Assembly (NCBI GenBank): GCA_021774575.1
Contig: JAJFIX010000006.1
Coordinates: forward strand, 424,101-488,100
Origin: Alphaproteobacteria bacterium
GTDB lineage: Bacteria > Pseudomonadota > Alphaproteobacteria > UBA6615
Direction: 5' to 3'
Length of the DNA: 64,000 bases
Program-made: the position numbers and the translations under genes
The notes under the pieces: model-generated
The model's database searches: none
What the model saw: the letters and a program-made list of their open reading frames with translations, nothing else
What the model was told of the DNA's origin: nothing
In this document: positions 25,180 through 34,301 of the stretch, piece after piece
Layout of the letters: the number at the start of each line of letters is the position of its first letter
Numbering within the stretch: the stretch's first letter is position 1

Positions 25180-26067
25180 ATGAGCGACAAACCGATTTCC
25201 TCAGACTATCCGTTCGAATCCAAATTCAAGGAAATCGACGGTGCGCGCATGCACTATATCGACGAGGGTGAAGGTGATCCGATCGTCTTTTTACACGGCA
25301 ATTCAACCTGGTCTTATACCTGGCGCAACATTATTCCTTACCTGTCGGGCAAAGCACGCTGCATTGCGGTTGACCTGGTTGGTCACGGTAAATCGGATAA
25401 GCCGGATATCGATTACCGTTATGTGACACATTATAAATATCTTGAAGGTTTTCTCGATAGCCTGGGTTTAAAGAATTACACGTTGGTCCTGCATGATTGG
25501 GGCGGTGGACTTGGTTTCAACTATGCCATGCACCACCAGGATGAACTCAAAGGCATCGCTTTCATGGAGACCTTTGTGCGTACCTTCGATAGTTGGGACG
25601 ATTGGCCGCCCGACCTGGTTGAGGGGTTTAAGCAGTTCCGCACCAAGGATGTTGGCTGGGATCTGATCGTCGAGCAGAATGTCTTCATGGAGCAAATTCT
25701 GCCCTATGGGGTCAAACGAGGCCTGACAGAAGCTGAAATGGAGGCCTATCTCGCCCCGCATCGCGACAAGAAAGATCGCAAGCAACTTTGGGTCTGGCCT
25801 CAAGAATTACCCATTGAGGGTGAGCCTGCCGACACGGCTGAGATCATCCGCAATTATGTCGAACAGTTGAAAAAGTCACCGGTCCCCAAACTTTTGTTTT
25901 ATGTCGAACCGGGCGCTATTGTGCCCGAGCCGACGGCGATCATGTGCGAGAAAAATTTTCCCAACTTGGAAAAAGTTTTTCTTGGTGAGGGCGGGCATTA
26001 CGTGTCCGAAGACCACCCCCATGAGATCGGTGAGAAGCTTTCCAACTGGTACGATCAGATCAGCTAG
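25180..26067 (+). CDS. dhaA: Haloalkane dehalogenase, HLD-II (DhaA/LinB) subfamily
   Basis: 295 residues, alpha/beta-hydrolase. Every residue needed for DhaA-type chemistry is present at almost the same number as in Rhodococcus DhaA: nucleophile Asp106 (LHDWGG), halide-binding Trp107 and Asn41 (HGNSTWSY), acid Glu130 (FMETFVR) and base His273 (GGHYVSED). The segment after the cap ([18 protein letters not shown]) also matches DhaA. The enzyme would hydrolyse a carbon-halogen bond in a haloalkane to an alcohol, halide and proton, in the cytosol. Its stop overlaps the convergent leuC-like stop by four bases. Natural substrate unknown. Confidence 0.92.
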   Translation: MSDKPISSDYPFESKFKEIDGARMHYIDEGEGDPIVFLHGNSTWSYTWRNIIPYLSGKARCIAVDLVGHGKSDKPDIDYRYVTHYKYLEGFLDSLGLKNYTLVLHDWGGGLGFNYAMHHQDELKGIAFMETFVRTFDSWDDWPPDLVEGFKQFRTKDVGWDLIVEQNVFMEQILPYGVKRGLTEAEMEAYLAPHRDKKDRKQLWVWPQELPIEGEPADTAEIIRNYVEQLKKSPVPKLLFYVEPGAIVPEPTAIMCEKNFPNLEKVFLGEGGHYVSEDHPHEIGEKLSNWYDQIS

Positions 26068-27482
26068 TCAAAGTCTCGAACATCCATCAACCGACCGGCG
26101 ATAGCGGCAGCGGCCGCCATCGCCGGGCTGGTCAAATGGGTTCGACCGTCGCGGCCCTGGCGGCCTTCGAAATTGCGGTTGGAGGTGGAGGCGCAGCGCT
26201 CGCCGGGGGCCAGTTTGTCGCCATTCATTGCAACGCACATCGAGCATCCGGGGTCGCGCCATTCAAATCCGGCGTCGATGAAGATCTGATCGAGGCCTTC
26301 GCGTTCAGCCTGGGCCTTGATAAGGCCGGAGCCGGGGACAATCATCGCCCGGACGCGATTTGCGACTTGCCTTCCCTTGGCGATGTCGGCAGCGGCGCGT
26401 AAATCTTCAATGCGGGAATTTGTGCATGAGCCGATGAACGCACGGTCAATGACGATATCGGTTAGTGCTTGACCTGGAGTGAGGCCCATATAGGCAATTG
26501 CCCGCTCGATACCGGCCCGCCGGGTCGGGTCGGTCTCGGAATTTGGGTCTGGCACGTGCGAGGTGATCGGCAAAGCCATTTCGGGATTGGTTCCCCAGGT
26601 TACGGTCGGCGCGATGGAGCTCGCATCAAATAAAACGGCCTTGTCGAATGCTGCCCCATCGTCGCTGACCAGGGTTGACCAATAGTCCACTGCCTTCGTC
26701 CAGGCAGCACCCTTGGGCGCGTATGGCAGTCCTTCGAGATAGGCCAGCGTCCTTGCATCGGGGGCGATAAGACCGACCCGGGCGCCAGCCTCAATCGCCA
26801 TGTTGCAAACGCTCATCCGCGCTTCGATGCTGAGCGAGCGAATGGCAGTGCCCGTGAATTCAATCGCGTGACCAGTGCCCGCTGCGATGCCGATCTTCCC
26901 AATAATCGCCAGGATAAGATCCTTCGATGTAATGCCGGGAGAAAGCTCACCTTCGACCCGGATTTCCATCGTTTTTAGTGGGCGCTGCACCAGGCTTTGG
27001 GTGGCCAACACATGCTCGACCTCACTGGTGCCAATACCCAGCGCCAGGGCACCCAATGCGCCATGGGTCGAGGTATGGCTGTCACCGCAAACGATGGTCA
27101 TGCCGGGCAGGGTCAGTCCCTGCTCGGGCCCGATCACATGAACGATCCCCTGGCGATCGTCGAAAGCGTCGAAGAACTCTATCGCGTGCTCCTCGCAATT
27201 GGTCACAAAGGTGTCGAGCATCAGCCGAGCCTGGGGGTCGTCAGGTGGGGCGCTTTTGTTTTCGGTCGGCGTTACATGATCGACGACGCCAAATGTTTTA
27301 TCCGGTGCGCGCACTTTTCGCCCAGCCAGTCGCAAACCCTCAAATGCCTGTGGCGTGCTGACTTCGTGGATATAGTGGCGATCAATATAGAGCAATGCCA
27401 AACCATCTGCGTCACGCTCAACGAGATGGGCATTCCAGATTTTCTCGAACAGTGTCAATGGTTCTGTCAGTGGTTGCGTCAT
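26064..27482 (-). CDS. leuC: 3-isopropylmalate dehydratase large subunit-like (LeuC)
   Basis: 472 residues. Very close to bacterial LeuC throughout: [31 protein letters not shown], the cluster ligands in FIGSCTNSR and PGCSMC, and the C-terminal [10 protein letters not shown]. The enzyme needs LeuD as small subunit; none is adjacent or elsewhere in the window. Eight bases upstream is a dimethylmalate-lyase-like gene whose stop overlaps this gene's ribosome-binding site (TAGGAAAA). It may be the leucine-pathway enzyme with leuD elsewhere, or a paralogous hydratase feeding the lyase. The sequence similarity favours the first, the operon the second. Confidence 0.9.
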   Translation of the reverse strand: MTQPLTEPLTLFEKIWNAHLVERDADGLALLYIDRHYIHEVSTPQAFEGLRLAGRKVRAPDKTFGVVDHVTPTENKSAPPDDPQARLMLDTFVTNCEEHAIEFFDAFDDRQGIVHVIGPEQGLTLPGMTIVCGDSHTSTHGALGALALGIGTSEVEHVLATQSLVQRPLKTMEIRVEGELSPGITSKDLILAIIGKIGIAAGTGHAIEFTGTAIRSLSIEARMSVCNMAIEAGARVGLIAPDARTLAYLEGLPYAPKGAAWTKAVDYWSTLVSDDGAAFDKAVLFDASSIAPTVTWGTNPEMALPITSHVPDPNSETDPTRRAGIERAIAYMGLTPGQALTDIVIDRAFIGSCTNSRIEDLRAAADIAKGRQVANRVRAMIVPGSGLIKAQAEREGLDQIFIDAGFEWRDPGCSMCVAMNGDKLAPGERCASTSNRNFEGRQGRDGRTHLTSPAMAAAAAIAGRLMDVRDFD

Positions 27483-27490
27483 GAATTTTC

Positions 27491-28351
27491 CTAAATCGCG
27501 TACTTTTTCTCAAAATCCCAGACCTCTTCGAAACCGATCATTTTGCAGTATTCGGGAAAGTCGTACATTTTAACGTCCGGGCACTGGCTGGTGCCTTTTT
27601 CCTTCAGACATTCAAATCCGGTGCGGATCGCCAAGGCCGAAGAAAGATAGGCCGTGGCCGGCCAGATCGACATGGCAAAGCCTATCTCCTTCAATTTGTC
27701 AGCTGGCAGGATCGGAGTTTTCCCGCCATCGGCCATATTTGCCACCACCGGTTTATCGAGGGCTTTGCAGACCGTCTCCATTTCTTCTATCGTTTGCGGT
27801 GCTTCGACGAAAAGCAGATCTGCCCCGGCCTCGCCATAGGCGCCAGCCCGGTCGATGGCTTCCTGCAGTCCCAAGCCCTGTCGGCTATCGGTGCGGGCAA
27901 TGATCAAGAAATCCTCGCTCTTCCTGGCATCCACCGAGACCTTGATTTTCTGCACCATATCCTCGGTTGAGATCACTCGTTTATCAGGGGTATGGCCGCA
28001 TTTCTTGGGAAATTCCTGATCCTCGAACTGGATGCCGGTGACCCCGGCTTTCTCATACCCCTGTACTGTGTGCCGGACGTTTAGTAGCCCGCCATAGCCG
28101 GTATCGGCATCGGCGACCAGTGGAACGCTGACCAACTCGACCATCCGCGAGATTTGGTTGAGCATATCTGTATAGGTTGCCAATCCCGCGTCAGGCAGGC
28201 CGAGATAGGAGGCGACCGTGCCATAACCGGTTACATAGACCGCATCGAAGCCGATGTCCTCGGCCAGCCGGGCCGAGACCATGTCAAAGATGCCCGGTGC
28301 CAGGACAAAGTCACCTTGATTGATCATTTTCTTTAATGCTGGGTTGGCCAT
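27491..28351 (-). CDS. PEP mutase/isocitrate lyase family lyase (dimethylmalate-lyase or oxaloacetate-decarboxylase-like)
   Basis: 286 residues. Conserved elements: [22 protein letters not shown] (81-87, metal site), KKCGH with catalytic Cys118, [19 protein letters not shown]. The Cys in KKCGH marks a C-C lyase rather than a PEP phosphomutase. The family includes 2,3-dimethylmalate lyase, methylisocitrate lyase and PA4872-type oxaloacetate decarboxylase. It is the middle gene of a dehydrogenase-lyase-hydratase operon, which suits cleavage of an alkylmalate to pyruvate plus a short acid. It differs from the PrpB-type gene at 10.9 kb in loop and C-terminal sequence. Confidence 0.87.
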   Translation of the reverse strand: MANPALKKMINQGDFVLAPGIFDMVSARLAEDIGFDAVYVTGYGTVASYLGLPDAGLATYTDMLNQISRMVELVSVPLVADADTGYGGLLNVRHTVQGYEKAGVTGIQFEDQEFPKKCGHTPDKRVISTEDMVQKIKVSVDARKSEDFLIIARTDSRQGLGLQEAIDRAGAYGEAGADLLFVEAPQTIEEMETVCKALDKPVVANMADGGKTPILPADKLKEIGFAMSIWPATAYLSSALAIRTGFECLKEKGTSQCPDVKMYDFPEYCKMIGFEEVWDFEKKYAI

Positions 28352-28367
28352 GGTCTCACGCGTTCCT

Positions 28368-29309
28368 TTAGTTGGATGTGTCTGATAATTTTTTGTGATG
28401 GGCGGCGAGCGCCATCATTTGCCGATCGCGCCACATCTGGCGTTGAAGGATTTTTTCCTGAGGCAGGTGGGCTCGGCGTTCAGTAACCGCAGGCGTGACC
28501 AGATCGTCGTCCCAAGCACCACGTACCGAGCGGGAATTGACAATGCCGCTATAGAGCGGACCCAAGCGCTCGACATAGTCGGCAATGCCGTCGGGAGCGT
28601 TGAGATCGATGGTTTCAAACGGGCCAATAAACGACCAACGCAGCCCCAAGCCATGGGCGATGGTCTTATCCAGGTCGGTTGCACTGACATAACCGTCACG
28701 CACCAGCCGGAAGGCCTCATCGAGGAGCACGCCTTGCAATCGGTTGAGGATGAAGCCGTCGATTTCGCCGTTCACCCGAACCGGAACCTGGTCAACTCGC
28801 TCCATGAGGGACCAGGCGGCATCCACGCTCTCGGGCGCCGTCCAAGGTGCGGGAACCAGTTCGACGACCCGGGCAAGGTGTGGGGGATTAACCGGGTGGG
28901 CGATTAGGTATCGGGCATTTGCAGAGAGACCACCGGTAAAGGCCGATGCCGGAATGCCCGAAGACGAACTGCCAACAATCGTCTCGGCGCCGATCACCGC
29001 ATCAATTTCGCGGTAGATTTGCTGCTTGGTTTCGACCCGTTCGAATACGCTTTCTTGTACATATGTAGCGCCGTCCAAAGCGTCAGCTAGCGTATCGACG
29101 GCGGAAATCCGGTTCAAGATTCCTGCCGGATCGTCGATCAACTCGAAACTGGCAAGATCATCAAGGCTGGCGGCGATCAGGTCGCGCGCCTGGCCGGAAA
29201 TGTCGGCGTCGAGGTCGAACAAGCGTACCGGCAAACCGGACCGGGCAAAAACTATGGCCCAGGCGCGTCCCACTAAACCTGCGCCAACAATTGCGATTGT
29301 GTCCGTCAT
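28368..29309 (-). CDS. Lambda-crystallin-type 3-hydroxyacid dehydrogenase (3HCDH family)
   Basis: 313 residues. Rossmann motif IVGAGLVGRAW (8-18), then GSSSSGIPASAF, AHPVNPPHLARVVELV and the C-terminal helical domain DGFILNRLQGVLLDEAFRLV. The AHPVNPPHL motif and the tail GLGLRWSFIGPFETIDLN are those of CRYL1/L-gulonate 3-dehydrogenase and carnitine 3-dehydrogenase. It would oxidise a free 3-hydroxy acid with NAD+ in the cytosol. GAGGGA precedes the ATG. First gene of the operon with the lyase and LeuC-like genes (16- and 8-base gaps). Substrate unknown; it probably acts on a hydroxy acid of the same pathway. Confidence 0.87.
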   Translation of the reverse strand: MTDTIAIVGAGLVGRAWAIVFARSGLPVRLFDLDADISGQARDLIAASLDDLASFELIDDPAGILNRISAVDTLADALDGATYVQESVFERVETKQQIYREIDAVIGAETIVGSSSSGIPASAFTGGLSANARYLIAHPVNPPHLARVVELVPAPWTAPESVDAAWSLMERVDQVPVRVNGEIDGFILNRLQGVLLDEAFRLVRDGYVSATDLDKTIAHGLGLRWSFIGPFETIDLNAPDGIADYVERLGPLYSGIVNSRSVRGAWDDDLVTPAVTERRAHLPQEKILQRQMWRDRQMMALAAHHKKLSDTSN

Positions 29310-29375
29310 TACGTTCCCTCATCTTCCCAGATAGCTTTCGAATGAGTAGTTTAACGTAAATGGTGGTTTCTGAAC

Positions 29376-30383
29376 ATGACTGACGGATACGATTTTTTTG
29401 AGTTAGGCGAATTTTCGCTGCAAAGCGGCAGCATTCTGTCTGCGGCGCGACTGGCCTATAAAATCTATGGCGCCCTAAATGCGGCCAAGGACAATGTCGT
29501 CTTAATGCCGACTTACTATTCGGGAACCCATGAAGATCTTGAGTTCATGATCGGTTCCGAGCGCGCGCTTGATCCCGAGCGCTACTTCATCGTCATTCCC
29601 AACATGTTCGGGAACGGCATATCGTCCTCGCCCAGTAATTCCCTTGCCCCCCAAGATGGACCCCGTTTTCCGAATATAACGATTTACGACAACGTTATCG
29701 CCCAACATAGATTGATGACCGAGGTGCTTGGTGTCGAGAGCATCAGGTTGGTCACCGGTGCATCGATGGGTGGTCTGCAAAGCTATCAATGGGCCACCCT
29801 TTTCCCCGACATGGTTCGGGCAATCGCGCCGGTTTGCGGCGCCGCGCGCTGCTCGCGCCACAATTTCGTGTTTTTGGAAGGGGTAAAGGCGGCGTTGACC
29901 GCCGATGCAGCGTGGAAAGAAGGAGAATATTGCGCGCAGCCTCAGCGCGGCATTAAGGCCCTGGCGCGGGTCTTTGCCGGATGGGGGCTCAGTCAGGCCT
30001 ATTACCGGAACCGGCTGGACGAGCAGTTGGCGTTTAGCAGCTTGGAAGAATTCCTGGTCAATTTCTGGGAACCGGAATTCCTACGCCGGGACGCAAACAA
30101 TCTACTGGCCATGCTTTGGACGTGGCAGCAGGCCGATATCAGTGACAATTCTTTGTTTGGTGGCAATTTTGAGACGGCCCTGCAGGCAATAAGAGCAAAA
30201 ACAATCCTTTTGCCCTCGGCAACAGATCTCATTTTTCCGGTCGCCGATAATGAGTATGAAGCGCGCCAAATGAGCGGCGCCGAATGCCGCCCAATTCCCT
30301 CGATCAATGGCCATTTCGCCTGCGCGCCCCTGGACCCGTCCGATGGCGCATTTATTGATACTGCTTTGCGCGAATTGCTCTAA
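29376..30383 (+). CDS. MetX-like alpha/beta hydrolase (homoserine acetyltransferase family)
   Basis: 335 residues, AB_hydrolase_1 fold. Catalytic triad visible: Ser130 (VTGASMGGLQSYQW), Asp284 (SATDLIFP), His313 (NGHFAC). LAYKIYGALNAAKDNVVLMPTYYSGTH, here spanning about residues 27-52, fits the MetX N-terminal pattern (yxtyGxlnxxxdNaill), but GLQSYQW replaces GMQALEW, as in family members that act as hydrolases rather than homoserine acyltransferases. It converges on hyuB-2, the stop codons overlapping by four bases. It may hydrolyse an ester or amide intermediate of the island. Specific substrate unknown. Confidence 0.83.
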   Translation: MTDGYDFFELGEFSLQSGSILSAARLAYKIYGALNAAKDNVVLMPTYYSGTHEDLEFMIGSERALDPERYFIVIPNMFGNGISSSPSNSLAPQDGPRFPNITIYDNVIAQHRLMTEVLGVESIRLVTGASMGGLQSYQWATLFPDMVRAIAPVCGAARCSRHNFVFLEGVKAALTADAAWKEGEYCAQPQRGIKALARVFAGWGLSQAYYRNRLDEQLAFSSLEEFLVNFWEPEFLRRDANNLLAMLWTWQQADISDNSLFGGNFETALQAIRAKTILLPSATDLIFPVADNEYEARQMSGAECRPIPSINGHFACAPLDPSDGAFIDTALRELL

Positions 30384-32164
30384 TCGGCGGCGGCCATAAT
30401 GCCTTGCGGCAGTGGGCCAAAATCGAATTTTGGCGCCGGTCCGCGAGCCTTGCGTAGTTTTTCTCGTGCCGCCTCGGTTGCGCTCTCGTCGACTTGCGAG
30501 GTGTCGTCAAGGACGACACCGTAGCGCTCCTCAGCCATTTCCCGTGAAACGAGGTCATGGCGCGCGTCTCGGGCGACTTCGGCGGCTGGGCGCTCGTATG
30601 GGTCGCCCCAGCCACCGGATCCAGCAGTTCGATAAATGATTTTATCGCCGGGTTGAACTTTTAAATTGTCGAACTTGGATGGGATGCGTTCCGGCTCGTC
30701 TTGGCCCACCCGCAGAATATATTTTTCTGATGTGCCGCCATACATACCGCCGTTAATGCCCCATGGGGGGATGGTTTCGCGGTCGTCATGGATGGAGATT
30801 TCTCCCGCCGCCAAGACTCTATAAATTTTTTCGATGCCGCAACCGCCGCGATGCAAGCCCGGCCCACCGGTGTCGCGGATCGGTCGGTAACTATCGATCA
30901 TGACCGGGTAATAGTTTTCGATATATTCAATGGGTGTCGCGCTGAATAGCGGCCACCAGGAGGCTCCGTCGAAACCATCACCACGCGGCCGCCCAGGCAC
31001 ACCACCAAATAACAGCTCGACCAGCTGAAAATATTTATCGTTCTTGTCGTGTCCGGTAAAAATGAAATGAGGGCTAGTGCCGTATCCTGCAGCCATTGAG
31101 AGATGCGGCGCCTGCTGACCCAATGCACCGGCCTGGCAATCGAAAAATCTTGTATGTGTATTGAGCCGGTTTCCGAGGGCGGCGGGAAAGCGTGGGTTGA
31201 GCAGGCTGCCCTCGGGCAGCACGATCTCGAATAAGTCGTAAAACCCCTCGTTGAAAAGGATATCGGGATCGAAAGCCATGATCATGTAGACGCCGAAAAA
31301 AAGTTTACAGAGGCCTTCATGAATATGGAAATTTATCGGTCCTTCCGCCTGGTCATCGGTGCCGGTCCAATCGAAAACTGCGATGTCGCCCCTACGGTAG
31401 ATCGACAAAGTCATTTTAAAGGGCCCGTTACCGCGCCCGTCATCATCGACATAATCGGTAAATGAAACCGGCTCTTCCGGAATATATTTGTGGATCAGCA
31501 CCTGCATCGCTTGGCGGGTGCGAGCCAGCAGCAGATCACACGCTTGCATATAGACATCACGCCCGAACCGGTCGCAGATCTCACCAACACGGGTTGCGGC
31601 GGCGCGGGTTCCTGCGATCAGCGCCATCATGTCGCTGCGGTTGGTATCCGGGGTGCGCGAATTATTCAGCATGATGTCGAGGACACCCTCATTGAGGACA
31701 CCCTTGTCGAAAATTTTAACCGGGGGGACCCGCAGCCCTTCTTCCCAAATGGTTCGACTATCGGCGGGCATCGAGCCGGGGACCTTACCGCCGACATCGA
31801 TCATATGGCCAAAAATGGAGCTGAATCCGACCAGCGTTTCTTCGTGATAAATTGGCATCATCACACACCAGTCATTGACATGACTGATCGATCCTTTGCT
31901 GGCATAGGGGTCGTTCCAAATAAATACGTCGCCATCATTTACCTGATGATCGAATTTCTGCAGAACCTCGGGGATGTAGGAGCCGAACTGGCCGACCACC
32001 ATCTGACCGCGTTCATTGCAGATCATTGGAAATTCGTCATGCTGTTCGCGGATCACCGGCGAAAGCGATATTCGCCGCACCACCTCATCCATCTCAAACC
32101 GGGCGCTTTTTAACGCGTTCTCAATAATATCGAGGGTGATCGGGTCGACCTCTTGGCTAGTCAT
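30380..32164 (-). CDS. hyuB: Hydantoinase/oxoprolinase subunit B, second copy
   Basis: 594 residues from the ATG at 32164, chosen because MTSQEVDPITLDIIENAL is the family N-terminus; it overlaps the end of hyuA-2 by 8 bases, consistent with translational coupling. Hydant_B segments present: SPVIREQHDEFPMI, VFIWNDPYASKG, FGHMIDVGGKVPGS, GGPGLHRGGCG, YRTAGSGGWGDPY. It is a paralogue of the HyuB at 18.5 kb, with shorter N-terminus and clear divergence, so it probably serves a different cyclic substrate or a later step. No permease lies beside this pair. Confidence 0.93.
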   Translation of the reverse strand: MTSQEVDPITLDIIENALKSARFEMDEVVRRISLSPVIREQHDEFPMICNERGQMVVGQFGSYIPEVLQKFDHQVNDGDVFIWNDPYASKGSISHVNDWCVMMPIYHEETLVGFSSIFGHMIDVGGKVPGSMPADSRTIWEEGLRVPPVKIFDKGVLNEGVLDIMLNNSRTPDTNRSDMMALIAGTRAAATRVGEICDRFGRDVYMQACDLLLARTRQAMQVLIHKYIPEEPVSFTDYVDDDGRGNGPFKMTLSIYRRGDIAVFDWTGTDDQAEGPINFHIHEGLCKLFFGVYMIMAFDPDILFNEGFYDLFEIVLPEGSLLNPRFPAALGNRLNTHTRFFDCQAGALGQQAPHLSMAAGYGTSPHFIFTGHDKNDKYFQLVELLFGGVPGRPRGDGFDGASWWPLFSATPIEYIENYYPVMIDSYRPIRDTGGPGLHRGGCGIEKIYRVLAAGEISIHDDRETIPPWGINGGMYGGTSEKYILRVGQDEPERIPSKFDNLKVQPGDKIIYRTAGSGGWGDPYERPAAEVARDARHDLVSREMAEERYGVVLDDTSQVDESATEAAREKLRKARGPAPKFDFGPLPQGIMAAAD

Positions 32165-34229
32165 TGTTCTTACCTCCATCGGTCGGCCAAATAACGAGAT
32201 TGCCGAATTGATCAACCTCGGCCCGGTGATCGGGCAAGAGCAGTGTTGTCGTGTCATACTGGCGGATGATCGCCGGGCCTTGGATTGTCGTGCCTTGAGT
32301 TAGTTTCTCGCGGTCGTAATTGGGCGTATCGACCCAGGTGCCGCGGAAATATGTCGGGTGGTGCTCAATGATCGCGTCATCCGGGTTTGCGTCGGCGCCA
32401 CCGGCCGGTGCCTTTTCGATGAGTGCGGGCATTGCACCGATGGCAACAACGCGAAGAGCGACCAATTCCACCGGAACGTCAAAGCGTACACCGTACATGC
32501 GATCATGCAGATCGTGAAAACTTGACAAAACTCTCTCCAGATCGTCGTCGTCGATCGCCTTTTGTGGAAGATCAACGGTGACCTCGAAGCCTTGCTGTTC
32601 ATAGCGCAGGTCGATTGTGTATCGCACGCTCTGATCGCCCGGTGCGACGCTCTCTTCATCCAGCCAATCACCGGCAAGTTTCTGCAATCGTCGACAATGA
32701 GACCATAACTCGTCGGCTTTAAATTCATCGCCGGACCGAATGAGTGTTTGCACAAATTCGTTCTTGAACTCCGATTGGACGAAACCGAGGGCCGAAAGCA
32801 CGCCGGGATTTGGCGGCACGATGACCGGATAACAACCTAGCACCGCAGCCATCGCGTTGGCGTGCAGTGGTCCGGCGCCGCCGAATGCGACAATGCCGAA
32901 TTCACGCGGATCGAGGCCGCGCTGCACGGTGACCAGCCGCAATGCGCCGAGCATGGTCTCATTGGCAATATCGAGGATGCCCTGCGCCGCAGCTTCCGCG
33001 TCGAGACCGATTGCCGTGCCGATCTTTGCGACGGCGGCGCGTGCGCCATCGACGTTGAGTGTCATTTCGCCGCCAAGCAATTTGGCCGGCAAATAACCGA
33101 GAGTGACATTGGCGTCGCTTACCGTTGCTTGCGTCCCGCCCTTGCCATAAGCGACGGGACCCGGTTTGGCGCCGGCACTAGCTGGCCCAACCCGCAAGGA
33201 TTTCGTTAATTCGGAGACGTTGGCAATCGACCCGCCGCCAGCGCCGACACTGCGAATATCGAGGGTCGGAACCTTGGCTGGGAAATAGCCAACTTCTGTT
33301 GAGCGTGCGACCGTAGGTTCGCCATCAAGGATGACCGAAACGTCGGTAGACGTGCCGCCCATATCAAAGGCGAGGAGCTTGTTGACCCCGGTCTTTCGGG
33401 CAATGATCGCTGTGCTGGTGACGCCGCCTGCTGGACCCGACAGGATCGTGTGGACAGGTCGCTCTGATGCAGCTTCAGCACTCATCAGGCCGCCGTCGGA
33501 CCGCACGATGTGTAGTCTGGCCTTGATGTTTTCCTGGTCTAGCCGCGATGCAAATTGCGACAGATAGTTATGCATGATGGGGCGTACGTAATCGTTCATC
33601 ACTGTGGTGATGGCCCGGTCATATTCGCGAAATTCCGGCAGGATGTCGGACGACAGTGAAACTGGGATGTCGGGAAAATGTTCCGCAACGATCTTTTTGA
33701 GGACGCGTTCATGATCAGGATTTGCATATGAATGCAGCAGTGAAATCGTCAGCGCCTCAATTCCCGAGCCGCAAAGGTCTTTAATGGCCTCTGTGGCTTG
33801 TGCAATGTCGAGCTGTGTATCGACGCCGCCACGTGCGTCAATGCGCTCGACAATGCCCTTTGTGTCATCGAGGCGGGCCAGGGGTTCCGGCTTATCCATG
33901 ATGATCCAGCCAAACAGCGGCCCAGGTGTCCAGCTCTTTGCCAGATGCAGAGTATATTCGAAACCCTTGGTGGTGAGCAGCCCGACCCGCGCGCCTTTGC
34001 CCTCAAGGACTGCGTTGGTGGCGACCGTTGCCCCATGCAGGATGAGGTCGATATCGGCGGGCTTTACCCCCGAAATTTCGCTGATTTGGCGAATTCCATC
34101 GATCACGCCGATCGATTGATCCTCTGGCGTTGAGGGTGTTTTTGCCCGAAAACTGCGTTCGGTAGCATCGTCATATAGCAGGAGATCGGTAAAGGTACCC
34201 CCCACGTCGATGCCCAATCTGATAGCCAT
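32157..34229 (-). CDS. hyuA: Hydantoinase/oxoprolinase subunit A, second copy, without tail
   Basis: 690 residues. Core motifs begin at once: MAIRLGIDVGGTFTDLLL, then GATVATNAVL, LSGPAGGVTST, DMGGTSTDVSV, AGGGSIANV and AFGGAGPLHANAMA. There is no N-terminal coiled coil, unlike the HyuA at 16.3 kb, which serves as an internal comparison. AGGA lies about 6 bases before the ATG. It pairs with the overlapping hyuB-2 and lies 72 bases downstream of a co-directional TPR gene. Expected reaction is ATP-dependent opening of a lactam or hydantoin ring; substrate unknown. Confidence 0.94.
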   Translation of the reverse strand: MAIRLGIDVGGTFTDLLLYDDATERSFRAKTPSTPEDQSIGVIDGIRQISEISGVKPADIDLILHGATVATNAVLEGKGARVGLLTTKGFEYTLHLAKSWTPGPLFGWIIMDKPEPLARLDDTKGIVERIDARGGVDTQLDIAQATEAIKDLCGSGIEALTISLLHSYANPDHERVLKKIVAEHFPDIPVSLSSDILPEFREYDRAITTVMNDYVRPIMHNYLSQFASRLDQENIKARLHIVRSDGGLMSAEAASERPVHTILSGPAGGVTSTAIIARKTGVNKLLAFDMGGTSTDVSVILDGEPTVARSTEVGYFPAKVPTLDIRSVGAGGGSIANVSELTKSLRVGPASAGAKPGPVAYGKGGTQATVSDANVTLGYLPAKLLGGEMTLNVDGARAAVAKIGTAIGLDAEAAAQGILDIANETMLGALRLVTVQRGLDPREFGIVAFGGAGPLHANAMAAVLGCYPVIVPPNPGVLSALGFVQSEFKNEFVQTLIRSGDEFKADELWSHCRRLQKLAGDWLDEESVAPGDQSVRYTIDLRYEQQGFEVTVDLPQKAIDDDDLERVLSSFHDLHDRMYGVRFDVPVELVALRVVAIGAMPALIEKAPAGGADANPDDAIIEHHPTYFRGTWVDTPNYDREKLTQGTTIQGPAIIRQYDTTTLLLPDHRAEVDQFGNLVIWPTDGGKNND

Positions 34230-34301
34230 TTTCGATCCTGCCCCTCGGTTAGATTAATGACAAAGAGTAGACATTTATGGTGCGCCCGTCCAACTTCGCC
34301 G

